64,000 nucleotides of DNA, taken from contig VWYX01000629.1 in assembly GCA_013396525.1 (NCBI GenBank), positions 286,464-350,463 of the forward strand. The letters run 5' to 3'. This document shows, piece by piece, positions 25,001 to 38,600 of the stretch. Source of the stretch: Chaetorhynchus papuensis (taxonomy: Eukaryota; Chordata; Aves; Passeriformes; Rhipiduridae). The notes below the pieces were generated by a model. It was not told where the DNA came from and did not search any database. It was given only the letters and a program-made list of their open reading frames with translations. The stretch's first letter is position 1. Each line of letters opens with the position of its first letter. Made by a program: the position numbers and the translations under genes.

Positions 25001-28000
25001 TTTATCAGGCTGGTGAGTGACTTGGCACCTTTGGGGAGGTTTTTGTTGTGATGGCTCACACTGGAACAGTATTGCTAATTGAAAGTGGTAGGTGTTCAGA
25101 TGTCTTGCTGATTAAACCTGCTGATGATCTTAGTAACTGGAATATGGGATTAGCTTCCAAATGGTTTGTTTAGAGCTTGTTATGAAAAGAAGTGTGAATT
25201 TAGGCAGCTTGTGGCAGGAGTTATGAGAGATCTGATGAATTTATTCTGAAATGAGCTGGTAGAAAGCAGAAAAAGCCCCACATGAATATAATGCTATTAT
25301 AGACAAAGTGAACTCTATTTCTGGAATACGGAATTCCTATGGGCGTAGTTTGTCATGCAGTATTCCTGGAGTGATTGATGCTCTTGAGGTAGGGGATCTT
25401 TAGATGGTCACGTTGAAGGGTGTCTGGAAGGGAGGGAGCTACTACCATAGAGTGGTTCTCAGATTTCTGTGGCTCATGCACCACCTTTCTGAAAGCCCCG
25501 AGGTGAGTGGATGAGCTTCCCACACCCATGTCTGGGCTGTTTTCCTGTAGTGCAGCTGCTTGGTAATGACTTAAATGAGTGGAAAGGTGTGAAAGTGGCA
25601 TAGAAGGTCTTTCATGGATTGTCATACCATCAGCATTTCCTTATCAGACTTTGTTAATAGTTGAAACTTGATTATTTTTTTTAATGTATTTGTTTTTATA
25701 AAAAGGTTCTTTGTAGCCTTGATATAATTTTGTGTGATAATGATAATTTCGTTGTTTGCCTTGTTCGTACTGGCTGTTGGACTAAACTTGCGCATTTGTT
25801 ATATATTTTTCACCTTCCCCACCCCCAAACTCTGCCTGTTCAGTCACTGATGATAAGGAATAGCTGCGGTTTTTTGGCACCCTTCTTACCAAGCTGTGGA
25901 AGAATCATTTATTTCTCTCAGAAGTACATGTTACAGAGAAATAAGCTTGTGTTTAATTCCATGCCTCACTGGGAGTTTTCATGGTGGCTGTTTTAACCTG
26001 CAGGAAACTCGCACTCTGGCAGAGATTGCCAAGGTGGAACTGGACAACATGCCTCTCCGTGGGAAGCAGCTCCGAGTGCGCTTTGCCTGCCACAGCGCCT
26101 CGCTGACAGTCAGGAACCTGCCTCAGTTTGTGTCCAATGAGCTCCTGGAGGAAGCCTTCTCAGTGTTTGGCCAGGTGGAAAGGGCTGTGGTTATTGTGGA
26201 TGACAGAGGACGATCCTCTGGGAAAGGCATTGTGGAGTTCTCAGGGAAGCCTGCTGCTAGGAAAGCGCTGGATAGATGTAGTGATGGGTCTTTCCTGCTA
26301 ACTACGTAAGTGTGGATGGGGAGAGGTGCTCTGCTGGCATGTGCAGGTTGGGTGGCTGGTTCTTAACACCACAGTGGGACAGATGGGGCATGAGGTGGTA
26401 GGGGTTTGGCCTGGGGAGAACTTTATTTAGCTTTGTTCCAACGAGAGACAGTCTGTGCTGAAGCTCAGGTCTGAAAACTTTCTTCTGGGAAGCTGCTAGT
26501 GGGGTAAGTACATAAAACTTCCAAATAAACTCTTTCTCCATAAAACAATTTTAGGGCAATTAAAGCAGCCTTTAAGAACAGGACCTGTTTCAGAGACCAT
26601 CCATATAACTTGTTTGGAAACGAAGCTCAAGTGTTTTAATTGTACACTGTGGGTCACTAAAGGGGAGGGTCTTGGGATGGGATTTTGCTTGGCAATGCAC
26701 TGCTGGGGTGGAATGCTACTGTGGGCATGGGATCTGTTGGAGAGGCTGCTCAGATAGATTGGATTGTTAAGAATTTTCACCATTATAAACTGTTTTCCCT
26801 GTGCTTGAATGTAATAAGGTAGAAAAGCATGTTCTTTCATAATTATGTGAACTTGCTCAAGCAAATAACCAATTCCAGTTGCATTCCACAGAGCAGTTTG
26901 TTGCTCTGTTAAGAGGGAGCCATTTCTGATCTCTTGGGAATAAAATTACTGTATCTTTTGTATTATGCTCCTAGAATTTGTGACTAGAACACTTCCTGAA
27001 ATGGAGCTATATTGCTCATTTTTAAAGTAATTTTTAAAGTTTTGTGCTTCTCACCTCCTGTGGATCTGCAATGGCACAGCTGTACACAAGCACGTTCAGT
27101 TTCAAAAAGCAGGTTTTGCTTATTTCTTTTTTAATACCTGTTTTTCTTCATGTGACTCCTTGAGGATAACCAGCATAGTGGATAGTGCTCTACAGGAGGA
27201 TTACTGTGAGGGGAGCTTTTGCTGATTCAGAAGTCTGTACCTGAAAGAACCGTGAAAACAGATTTTTAAAAGTGATCATGCAAAACTAATCACTACCAAT
27301 GTATAACTGAGGTTAACATTCAGTCTGTTTATAGCTATCAGTACATAAGGTTCTGATACCTAGGACCACAAACAAGTCTGTTGTTCCTTTCTAGTTATGG
27401 TTTGGTTTTGATTAAACTTGTTCTGGTTTGTCCTAGTTCAAGACAGGAAAGCTAGATAAACTGTTTGAAATCGGTTCATGTTAGAAAATAAGATTATTAA
27501 TAATGGAATATGTCACATCAAAGCAAAAAGCTGTATTATGGAGCTTCAGCTGAGGAAAGGGATTTTAACCTTCCATATCCTGCCTTGCTGCTGGAGCCTG
27601 AGTACCCATTGCCACTTGGCACAACAGGATCATCTCTTCATTTCCCCAGTCCTGGCACATGGGACTGAGGAGCTCATGGGAAGCTGGGGTGCTGCTCTGT
27701 GCTGGGGATGAGCAGTGTCAGTGCTGTGGTGGAGAGCTGATTCAGAGACCAGGTCAATACTTCCTTCTGCATGCTGAAGGCAGGAAGACAGAAGCACACA
27801 TCTGCAGTGCCTGTTGTGAAGTGCACCAGTGGATTCCCTGGGGGGTGGAAATTCAGACAAGGGCCCAGTGGACCTTCCCTAGAGCACAGTTGCCAAGCAA
27901 CAGTAGCACATGGTGGCCTCACCAGGAGAGTATGACTGGATGGTACAGCCTGCAGCCTCCAGGGAGGAGTGGTATAGTGACTCTTTCCTTTAGATAGCCA

Positions 28001-31000
28001 TAAAAAGGCACAGATGGACTTGTGCCACTCTAGAAACAAGACTTCATGCTGAGTAGATCCTACTGGAGCATGTGAGATTCCAGTTAAGCTGTTCATTTGG
28101 ACCAGTAACTACAAATATTCTTTCAGTACAATTTCGGTTTGGATTAAACAAAAGATTTTGATTAACAGTTCCACTCCTATTCTATAAAAAAAGAAAAAAG
28201 AGTGTTCACAGTGATTTCTGGTTTCACTTTGGTTGAGATCCCCAACTGCTCTGAGTTTCTCTGAGCAGTGCTAAAAGCAGTGTAAGTTCAGACTTACTGC
28301 ACATGCTTTCCAGAGCTGCAGGCTTGTTATTGAATTTTCTTGAAAGCACCTCACCTTTTCTTTACAGATTCCCTCGGCCTGTCACTGTGGAGCCCATGGA
28401 TCAGTATGATGATGAGGAGGGTCTACCTGAGAAACTAGTCATCAAAAACCAGCAATATCACAAGTATGTGCCTGGCATGCAACAGGAGATGAGAGTGCCT
28501 GTGGGCTAGTGCCTCAGTCTTAGAAGGGTGGCTCATCAAGTCCTCCTTTTCTCAGTAAATGTGACCTGGCTTTGGAAGGAGAATTACATTCACTGTTCTC
28601 TTGCCATGATTGGCTGAAAGAAAACAGTGGTTTTGAATCCACAATGCCTGATAAGCCTTCACATATTTTGCATAAGTCCATTTCAGTTCTTGGAATAAAA
28701 AATTAGGTCAATTTGAGATAACACAGATGACATGAGATTCCCTGGGAAGTATTACAGAAAGTCTATGTAGGAAACACTTCAACTCACAATAGAAATTTAA
28801 GGAATTATGTGACTAGCATTAGGAGATTGTAGAGCTATCCAGGTTTAAGACCAGAGTTTTAGAAGGCTTCCCAGTATAAGTAGGAATCCTGTGATCTGAG
28901 CAGTTGGCATTAGCAAACCATGTGAGCTCATGAATTTTTCAAGTAAGGAAGATGAGAGCTTCAGGAGGTGGGTGAGTGAATTAAGAATAGTCCTGTGCTA
29001 CAGGTGCAGAGTGAAAATAACATGCACATTTGGGCAGTGTTTGTTTCTGGAGTGCATCTGTCCATAAGATGTACAGCAGGAGCAAAGGCTGTTGCTTTCA
29101 GGGGTATTTCTGAATCTCCTTACCCAGAATCTCTTGGTGTCTTATGAAAGCAGTGTCATTGCTTGTTATGGAGGAGGACACCTTCCATGCAGGAATGAGA
29201 TGATTCCTGAGGAGCAGATAAACTGATGTCTCAGGCACAGCTAACTGTTAAAAGGGCCTGCTATTGCATTTCACACACCGATGGAGTTTTCTTGGTTCCT
29301 CCTCGCTCTCCTGAAGCATTCACCAGCTCTTCATTGTTTGACAGGGAGCGTGAGCAGCCTCCTCGGTTTGCACAGCCTGGCAGCTTTGAATATGAATATG
29401 CCATGCGTTGGAAGGCTTTGATAGAAATGGAGAAGCAGCAGCAGGAACAAGTAGATCGCAACATCAAGGAAGCTCGAGAGAAGCTGGAAATGGAAATGGA
29501 AGCAGCTCGCCATGAGCACCAAGTGATGCTCATGCGGCAAGGTACCAGTCAGAGATAAATGCAGGATGGGAACAGGGCCCTGCACCACCTAGGGGTGGGT
29601 GGCTCAGTAGACTGGCTAGAGACCCTTGAAAGTGAGCTGTGGTGGTTGCTTGTCTTGTAATCAAGCACGGTAGCAGCAAATGAATGGGAATCATAGAATC
29701 ATTTAGGTGGAAAAGGTCAGTAAGTCCAACCATTAACCTCCTTTAAGGTACTTGTAGAGCAATAAAGTCTCCTCGAGCCTTCTTTTCTCCAGGCTGAGCT
29801 CCCCCAGCTCCCTCAGCTGCTCCCCATCAGACTTGTGCTCCAGACCCTTCCCCAGCTCCGTTCCCTTCTCTGGACATGCTCCAGCCCCTCATTGTCTTTC
29901 TTGTTGTGAGGGGCCCCGAGCTGGACACAGGATTTGAGGAGTGGCCTCACCAGTGCCCAGTCAGGGGGACAGTCACTGTGCTGGTCCTGCTGGTCACACC
30001 ATGGCTGGGACAGGCCAGGTGCCATTGGCCTCTTGCCCACCTGGACACACCTGGCTCCTGGTCAGCTGCTGTTGACCAGCACCCCCAGGGCCTTTCCCAC
30101 CGGACACTTTCCAGCCCCTCTGCCCCAGCCTGGAGCTCCAGGGGGTTGTAGTGACCCAGGGGTAGGACCTGGCACTGCATCTTGTTGGACCTAACATAGA
30201 GAGATGTTACTGTATTGGTGAAGGCTCTGTTACCTTTTTCTCTTGTGTGTTAAGGTTCTAGTTCAGGAATTCATAGGCAGTGGCATGGGAGACGAGTTTG
30301 ATTGTGGTTTTTTGCTGTTGTCTTACACAGATTTAATGAGACGCCAGGAGGAGCTGAGGAGAATGGAGGAATTGCATAACCAAGAAGTACAAAAACGTAA
30401 ACAGTTGGAACTCAGGTAAGGGGGCAGGTTGTGAAATGCTGTGAATCCGTAGTGGAATAAAACACCTCTTCACTGCACCTAATTGTTCATTGTGACAATT
30501 TAATTACTACCTAAAGTGTGGCTGTTACTTTGGACCTTTTTGTTCATAGGGCACAGTTGTTTTAAGATGGAAGAGTTAGGAGTTTCTTCCATTGATTAGT
30601 ATTTGCTTCTTCACAGTTTTGTCTCTCACTTAAGGTCCTTTAATGAGGCAGATAGAAAAGTCAGAATCTCTACTGTGATTCAGTGGCTTCAGTGCTGCAG
30701 ATTGGGAAATCCCATTCCATCATCTCTATTTTCATTTGAGGAGTAACTTAGTCTCAGAGATTTCTCTCTCCATTGTAGCACTCCCTGGTCTTGGGGTCAT
30801 TTTCAGAAGCTCCAGGAAGATTACCAGACTATTTGTGTAATAGAAGGGGCTTGAGAGCTGTCAGGCTTGAAGCTTGATATTACATACAGTCAGCATGCAT
30901 TTGGGAGCTGCTGTGTACATAGAATCATTTAGGTTGGAAAATACTTCTGAGATCAGTGAGTCCAGCTGTAGATCTAACACTGCCAACCCTACCATGTCCC

Positions 31001-34000
31001 TAAGCATCTACACATCTACACATTCTTTAAATCCTTTCAGGGATGGTGACTCCACCACTTTCTGGGCAGCCTGTGCCAATGCTTTGTAACCTTTTTGGTG
31101 AAGAAATTTTCCCTGATACCAAATCTAAATTTTCCCTGGTGCCACTTGAGGCCGTTTCCTCTCGTCCTGTCACTTGTTACCTGGGAGAAGAGACTGATTC
31201 CCAGCTGGCTCCACCCTCCTTTCAGGCATTGTAGAGAGTGATAAGGTCCCCCTAGAGCCTCCTTTTCTCCAGGCTGAGCCCCTCCAGCTCCCTCAGCTGC
31301 TCCTCGTGAGACACATGCACACAAGTGTCTCGTGGGGTTGTTTTTTTTTTTTAAATGAGCTCCTCAGAACTGAAAGTTTGAAGTGTAAAGTTTCCAATCA
31401 AGATCCATGAGGCAGCACTGCAGCACAGTGATGCAGGTGATTGGTGTATGTTGTGCTGAGCATCCTTGGACCCTTTTTTTACAGGCAAGAGGAAGAACGC
31501 AGGCGCCGTGAGGAGGAAATGAGAAGGCAGCAAGAAGAGATGATGAGACGCCAGCAGGAAGGCTTTAAAGGGAATTTTGCTGATGCGGTATGAGTGCTTC
31601 TACATTTCCATTACATCTGTACACTCACAGTTGATTTTTCCCTTCCACAGCACAGCTTTCTGTGGATTTTTAACTTGGTTGGAGGACTGTACATCAGTAG
31701 TGCATTCTACCCTAAATTCTTGACTCCCTCCAATCTTAATGCAGTTTAGCCTGGAAACTATAAATCCCCCAGTTCTGTTCCTCTGCTCTTCATGTAGGAC
31801 TCTCTGTAGCTGTCTTGTACAGAAAAATGTATGCTGACTAATTTTATTCTAACAGCAACACACACACTGTCCTGAAGCACTGCAGCAGAACCCTGTTATG
31901 ATTATATGACTGACTGTATCCCTAGCCTGCAGTCTGTCTTAGTCATGATAAAATTATCCCAAGTTGAGGCATTGCTGCAGGCACGGTATATGCTTGAACT
32001 TAAAAGTCAGTTGGTCAAGAATTTTTGTGTAGTGTAACCTGTGTGGTAACCTGCCTTTTAATAACAATGTCTCTGGTTCTATAGAGAAATGCCTTGCAAT
32101 CTGTTTCCAGTCCCAGCCACCTTCTATTGTGGAGGCAGCTGTGGGGCTGTTCAGGTGGTGTAGTGGCATTGATGCAGCTGGGGGGGCAAGTGTTTAATGC
32201 TTGCTAGAGAAAACCTGGCCCCTAGGCAAAATAGCTAAATATAAGTCAAACCAAGAGGGCCAGAAGCATGGCTGAGCCAAATGTGGGAGTGTTCTCCTTG
32301 TGCAGCAGAAATCCTGATTCATCTAAATAATACTGTGATAAATAATGGCACTGAGACTACAGATGAAGTGAAATCTGTCTTCAGTTACCACTGTGAAAAT
32401 AGCAGTGCCCTCACTGAGGTGAGGAGGTGCTCCTGGTTTTGCAGTGAGAGAGATCTGTGATAGGTGTTCCTGATGCTTGGTTAATAAAAGAGAAATTGAA
32501 CTCACTAAATGGTATTTTAATGCAAGTGACCCAGTACTGTGTCTTTATATAAGCTTGCATTTCTTTCATCAGGAAAAGCTTCTTAGCTATGCTGAGGGAG
32601 TAGGAAAACTAATTCTATCTAATGTGTTACTACTGCTCAGCACATCTTTCCATCAAGATATCTTTGGTAAAGTCTGCATGTGCAGCTTTGCTGCCGGATG
32701 TTTTATTATAGTTCTGAAAAACAATCTTTTAGAATGAGATATTTTAAATAAGACCTGTTCATTCAGCAGCTATCATGTGAAGGTTGCTCCTGTCTTTCTT
32801 TGAAATTTACCCTGGGAATTACTTTTTTACACATTGTTCAGTAGTAAATCCTCAGGACTCATTGAATTTGTATAATTACATTTTTTTAAAAGCCTGATTA
32901 TCAGTTGAAATGAGTGTCTGTCTTTCCAGAGGGAGCCACCAGACATGCGAATGGGACAGATGGGTATGGGAGGTAAGAGTATTCTTTCTTTCTGTGCTTG
33001 TTCATTTCCTCTCTTACAAAATCTGCACTTTTTTTTCAGTGATCTCATTTTATTGGCTTCTTATTTAGAAACTCAGTCAAAGTAATCTCCCAGGCTAGTA
33101 AGAGGAAGTATTCATGTGACAGGAAACATGCTGTAAAGCAGGATCAGTTTGTCTTGACCTCATAGTGCAAAGCTGGTGCATAGGCTGGGACTCTGTCCCT
33201 GCATGGAGCAGTGTTCTGTTGCTCTGGGGTGATGGGCAGACCCCAATCACTGTGTGTGTGCCAGGACTATTGCTCAGTTTTCTTTTCCAGGTACCATTGG
33301 CATGAACAATAGAGGAGCTATGGGTGGTACCAATGTCCCAGCTCCTGCACCTCCTGCTGCTGGTCCTGGAGCTATGATCCCTGATGGAGCCATGGGAATG
33401 GTAATGTATCTCCATCTGCTTTTTGTGCACACCTTTCCAATGCAGATTATGTTCTTTCCAGTATTAAGCACTAGCTGCTGAAGTTGAAGCTTCTTTATCT
33501 ACCCAAACCTGTTGCTTCTCTCCTGCTGAAATCTTTAGAAGTTAATCTTGCCTTGTTACTAGCTGATAATTTTCAGGAGATTGAGCCAAGTCTAATAACT
33601 GCTTCATTTACTTCCAAGACAGCTAGTGCTAAAATGCTTGTTAGAAAGATCTTACCAATAATATATGGTTATTTTTAAATGACCTAATGGAAAGCACTTT
33701 GTTAAATTGAGGGTTTTGTGAGAGTAGATTCTTGCAGGCATAAAGCCAAGCTTTCAGGAGTGTTCTGTTCATCAACAGTTCTGAAAACAGTTCTCTCCTG
33801 TGCTCATAGGCTAGAATGAGTTCAGCTAATTTGCTTAGGAGGTCAAGGCAAAGAATCAGTGGAGGTTATGCTTATTTAACTTCTTAAAATTTTTATATTT
33901 GATTTAGTTTTAAACTCTACTGCAGGGCTTTGCAATAGACTGTGGCTTTTGTGGCATCTGTCATTCCTCTCTATCATACAGAGGATTGGTCCTCTCACAG

Positions 34001-34738
34001 TGTCAGCATTTCCAGTCACTAGCAGAAACAGCAGCAGTCATAGTAAATTTTGTCCTGAAAGTTCATTTCCCTTCAGTATTTTTTATTATCTGGTCTAATA
34101 AACAGTTTTCCTGCAAACCTTCCTACTCAGCCTTCTTGTTCTGTCATGACTGCTCTGACACAGATAATTTTTTGTCATCAAGAACAGTTTTATTTGTCTA
34201 AAAGCTTCTGTACCTAAGTGGTAGGGACAGCAAAGCAGCTGATGTTAAGGGAATGTGCACTACACTTAGAAATTAAGGGGGAAGATGAAGCCAGGAGTGG
34301 AAAGGGAAGGTGAGTTCAGGTGGCTCAGATGGTGAGTTCAGGCAGGGCCCTGGTCTGTGAGGTGGTGCACACTGTGCCTGACTGCAGGGTGTGTGGGGAA
34401 AGGGACTTTGTTTGCAATGGTCCTGTCAGTGCAGGTTTGGGACTGTGGAGATGTTTTTTGGTGGGGTGAGGGTTTGCACCGAGGTCAGCTGGAATTGTGG
34501 AATCCTGGTAGAATTTGAATCAACTCAAATGGCTTTTAACTGCCCTTTGTTCTTCTTTGTTTTTCTCCCTGCGTCTTCTGCACTTTGTCCTCGTTCCAAG
34601 ACTCCACCACCACCTCCAGACCGCTTCGGCCAGGGTGGAGCCATGGAAGGCCTTGGAGCGATGGGAGGGAACCCGCCTGCCTTCAACAGAGGAAATCCAG
34701 GGGGGGATTTTGGCCCCAACAAGCGTCGCAGATACTAA
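22008..34738 (+). CDS. NONO: NONO (p54nrb), DBHS-family RNA/DNA-binding protein
   Basis: Paraspeckle and splicing/transcription factor that dimerises with SFPQ or PSPC1. Coding exons: 22008-22122 (exon from 21999), 24819-25012, 26004-26305, 28368-28463, 29345-29541, 30331-30415, 31485-31587, 32930-32972, 33291-33400 and 34601-34738. All have GT-AG borders with matching phases. The joined frame is 1383 nt, 460 residues, against 471 in human. RRM1 has RNP2 LFVGNL at residues 63-68 and RNP1 KGFGFIRL at 96-103. RRM2 starts at LTVRNLP (137-143), followed by NOPS and a long Glu/Arg/Gln coiled coil encoded by exons 6-8. The Gly/Pro/Met-rich tail ends PNKRRRY, the nuclear localisation signal. The shortfall against human is mostly in the N-terminal His/Gln tract. 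Intron 2 is 2.7 kb with poly-T runs and no other feature; introns 6 and 7 carry CR1 copies. Confidence 0.97.
22123..24818 (+). other. NONO intron 2, no other gene
   Basis: AT-rich DNA after the CpG island, with several poly-T runs and a 22-bp tandem duplication (gttgctttctgtgccctgta repeated at about 23806-23848). No conserved coding or RNA gene was recognised. It ends in the polypyrimidine/AG acceptor at 24818. Confidence 0.6.
29689..30195 (-). mobile_element. CR1 LINE fragment, antisense, in NONO intron 6
   Basis: The plus strand begins with the inverted CR1 3' end (tcatagaatcatttaggtgg). It continues with antisense CR1 body landmarks such as ctccaggctgagctcccc and gggccccgagctggacacag, ending near the antisense equivalent of the upstream pol region. 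It is truncated at the CR1 5' side. Confidence 0.88.
30918..31312 (-). mobile_element. CR1 LINE fragment, antisense, in NONO intron 7
   Basis: It starts with the inverted CR1 3' end (catagaatcatttaggttgg) and contains antisense landmarks gggcagcctgtgccaatgct and ctccaggctgagcccctcc. It has the same orientation as the copy in intron 6 and shares homologous segments with it. Confidence 0.9.
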
Positions 34739-35635
34739 CAGGATTAAGCTATCCCCTGTACGCCCCAAAGAGAGAGATCTTGACAGGCCACACAGGGTTC
34801 AACTTGAGGGGGGAGGGGAGACATTTTAAAGATAGTTAATTAGGGCCTGTTTTGGTAAAGCCACTCTAGGACAAGGGGAGTGCAGTCTGACTGGTAAAGG
34901 TTTTAGAAAGTTTCATGTGGTGCATTCCTAATTTCAAGGTGAGAAATGGATTCTGGGAGGCTGCCGTGGTTCAGTAGCGGTAAAATCTTGCAAGGACCCT
35001 AATGCCTTGACCATTCCAGGTTTCCTGTTTGCAGCTGAAATCATGAGACTAAATTAGATAAAATTTCAGTATGTCTTGGCATTTTTTTAGTGTATTGTAC
35101 CTTGCTTAAGAGCACTGGGAAGTCTCTGGAGAACTAGGGCAGCATTTGGGTACTTTGCAGCTCCCATGATTTTGTAAATTTATATAGCTCCAAATGATCC
35201 GTCATGTAGTGAATTGGGGGAGATTTTGTTTGTTTCTTTTTCTTTTTTTTTTTTATTTTTTCCTCCTAACTTGTTAGTTACTCTTTTTACCTGGACCATT
35301 TGTTTCTTTGAAGTAGTTGACAGTCGTGCAGCCTGAATGGCTGGGAGGTTCTTGTTCCGATGGATTTTTTTGATAACGTGTTGTATCTCTTTATTTTTAC
35401 TGGTAGTAAAGTACAATCTATTGGATAAAGATACTGTATCTCATGCTGAAGATTTAACTGAAACAAATGTTTGTATAATCCTAACCTTGCCTGTCTTTTG
35501 TGTAGAAGTACTACAAGATTTTTCATTTAGTGTAAACTGTTTGAACACAAACTGTAATTGTCCCACTAAAAAGTTTGAGTTTGTCTAAGGAATGTTACAG
35601 GAATGCATTATTAAAGTGGATTTTAAGCCTTTTTT
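34739..35635 (+). other. NONO: NONO 3' UTR
   Basis: About 0.9 kb from the stop codon (34736-34738) to the inferred cleavage point some 20 bp after ATTAAA. It contains a poly-T/TC-rich run near 35236-35260. The GT-rich sequence after 35636 fits a downstream processing element. Confidence 0.75.
35610..35615 (+). terminator. NONO poly(A) signal ATTAAA
   Basis: ATTAAA is followed about 25-40 bp later by tctggtgtcttgtctcttct, a GU-rich downstream element. It is the first convincing signal after the NONO stop codon. Confidence 0.7.
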
Positions 35636-35639
35636 ATCT

Positions 35640-38600
35640 GGTGTCTTGTCTCTTCTGTTTTTTTAGTACAAATGTCTACATGTGGATTGAATTTAAGGAA
35701 GCTTCAGGTTATGGCATGAAAGTTGTTCTTGCATAGCTCTGTAAAGAGGGTGTTCAACCCCTGAGAATTTTCTAACAGTTTCCCTTCTCACAGAACGAGT
35801 TTTATTTGTGTGTTGGAATGTGACCTTCAACTTCATCAGGTTAGAATGCAAAAGGGAGCTGCTGACACACCTGGGATGTGTCTGTTGTGGATGCAGAGAG
35901 GTGAGATGCAAAACTTGTCTGTGTGTTGCTGGGAGCCTGGAGCTCAATTCCTGTCTCGGGTGCAGAGTTGCCTGTCTCTGCTCTGTGCTGCAGATGCCTC
36001 TGGCTGGGATGTTCCCAGAACTCCTGTGCTGGGATACAAAGGTCAGGACTCACTGGTAACTATTGATGGCAACAGGAATGGTTTATCTGGTGTAATACAC
36101 GAGGGAATCTGTAGGGACAGGAGCCTTCTGTGACTTGTGTTCTCACACGGAGTCTCTAGAGATGAGACTGCAAAGGAGGAAACTTAGAAATAAATTTAGG
36201 TGGGAAAGCGAGGAAGGCGAAAGTGTTACAGCCTAGAAGCATAAGAGGGTGCCCTGAAGAATTGTGAAATCATACGGAAGATGAAAACATTTTGAGATGC
36301 CTGATGTCACCAAAGCAAGAACCTTAAATTGGGGTTTGGTCCTGTAAGTACTCTTTAAGTAGGGGAAGATGAAATAATCCCTCTGGAGCCTTGATTGGTT
36401 TATCCTGTCTTTGGATGGCTTTTAATTAACCTGGAATGGGATGATAAGATGTATGGAAGAGAGGCTGCAGCCAATGCTCTTTGTTTCTTTTTCTTAATTT
36501 GTTCTCCACATTGGAAAGCATCAGCTGGTTTAAGATGCAGTTCTCCAGTTTCAGTTCATATCACACCAAGGACTGATGAACAATTTTGTTCTTACCACTT
36601 TGCTCATGTCTTTGAACCCCCATCATTTGTGGACTTCAGAAGTTATAACTTGTGCTTTATGCAGCTTCCTCCTCAACAATAGTGACTACATTTGCAAGAA
36701 TCAAAGATAAATCTGAAAAATCCAGCTGGTACATAGATAATTTTGTCATACCAAAGCAGTAGACAAACATTTCATTTTGTTTTCCTGGCACAGTGCCTCT
36801 CACAAGCAGCTGTAATTTATCGTAGAAAGCTGCAAGTGATGGCACTTCTCCAGTGAGTGAGCCACCTTTGGAGGCTGAAAGAAGGAAGATGTGATTTTCT
36901 ATGGCCTTGCTGAAAGGAGCCATCATTCTCTCTTCTCCTGATTGTGACTTGGGTACCTGGTGCCAGACGTAAGCAAAAAGGGAGTAGGAATGCAAGGAGC
37001 TCAGCCAGGCACAACACTGGTTTTGGGACGCTTTCCCTCACTACAATTTGGCCACTCTGCTCTAATTGAGCTCAGAGTGACCTTGCTTTTAGGCAACAGG
37101 ACCCTCAAAAAGAAAGCTGCTACCACCCCACACTCAGTGCCAGATCAGGGTATTTCAGCCAGCAGATTTTGATTCAGGATGCCAGCTAGTGACACACAAC
37201 TAAGTCTTAGGCCTAGACTGAACTCTTCTCTTTGGACTGGTTCCACCTGAGAACTAAAGTGCACTTTTTGATGAGGAATATTGCATGTGAATTCAGAGTG
37301 AGCACCAGAGTGAATGAACTCCTGAAGGAGCAGCTCAGCTCCAAGGAAACTGAATTATCTCTGGAGCAAGACACTGTCTGAACTACCGGGGGAAAATCTT
37401 TATCAGCTGGGATAGCTGGTTCCAGTTTGAAGTTGTAATTGTTCAATGAGACTGAAGTGTTGCAGCAATAGTCCTGCAATAACCCAAGCTGCAGAAGAAC
37501 AATGGTCTTGACTGGAGGGATGAAGATTGCCCATACTCCAATTTCTGGTAGTTTTCTGGTCTTTTTCAAACCTGTTCTCTGAACTGTTGAGTACAAGCAG
37601 TGCAGACCCCGTGGACAGGTGCTGCATAACTCCTTAGCAGTGCCCTCTGAATAGTGGCCAGGCAGAACTGCTGTAGAATTGCTCAGCACATGTTCTTCTG
37701 AGAAAGATTTGATTTCCCAAATAAATAAAACATTAATCCTACCTGCTGCATACATATCAGTAACGTGTTTGTCAGGGATTTCCCTTCACCTAACCAGCCT
37801 TTTGTATGGAGGAATTACTCTCTGCTTTAGAAATGCAGTGCCTTGCTGCTACCCCAGCTCCACAGGGCATCCTGAATGAGTGAAGGGTCAGGGGTGAGCT
37901 GGGTTTGTTTCCCTGGAGGTATCCAGCATGTTCTCCCCAGGACCTTGCAGGGCTGTTTTACACTGACCCCGATTGTTCAAGGGCAAACACATTAAGCTGG
38001 GTTTGAGAATCATTTATTCTGTTTTTTCTACTTCCTTTCTTGTTCTGTTGTATGTGAAGTTAAGTGTACATAAAGCGAACAGGCTCTGTTTTTAATTGGC
38101 AGCTGGGAGCTCAGTTCCTGTCTCAGGTGCAGAGTACAGAGTTGCCTCAGCCACAGTCCCCCCTGGATACCTGCTGTTTGTCTCTGCGATGTGTGTCAGC
38201 CACACCATCCTGTTGGCATTTCCTCTGAGGTGTGCAGGGAAACCTGAGCTCCATATTCTCACTGGCACAGGGACAGTGACAGCTGCAGCCTTGCTGACAG
38301 CTCGTGGAAAGAACAGGGAGATCTGAAACACTATAGCTCTGCTCAGCCCCCAGGATGGCAAATTCCCCTGTCACAGGCCTCTGCCCAGCTCCTTGGGTCC
38401 CCAATGGTCTTTCTCACCTAAGCAGAGGCTCTGGATGCCCAGCAGCATTTTTTTACCCACCTTTAGGACTGCTGGGTCAGTTGTGTCCTGAGGCAGCACC
38501 GTGCTCTGAAGCCATGTGGCTCATGCTGGTGTGACAAGTTTCCCAGTGCCCTCCCGTTTCCCTCCCAACTTTTGGGTGGGTGTAGGTTTGTGCACAACGA

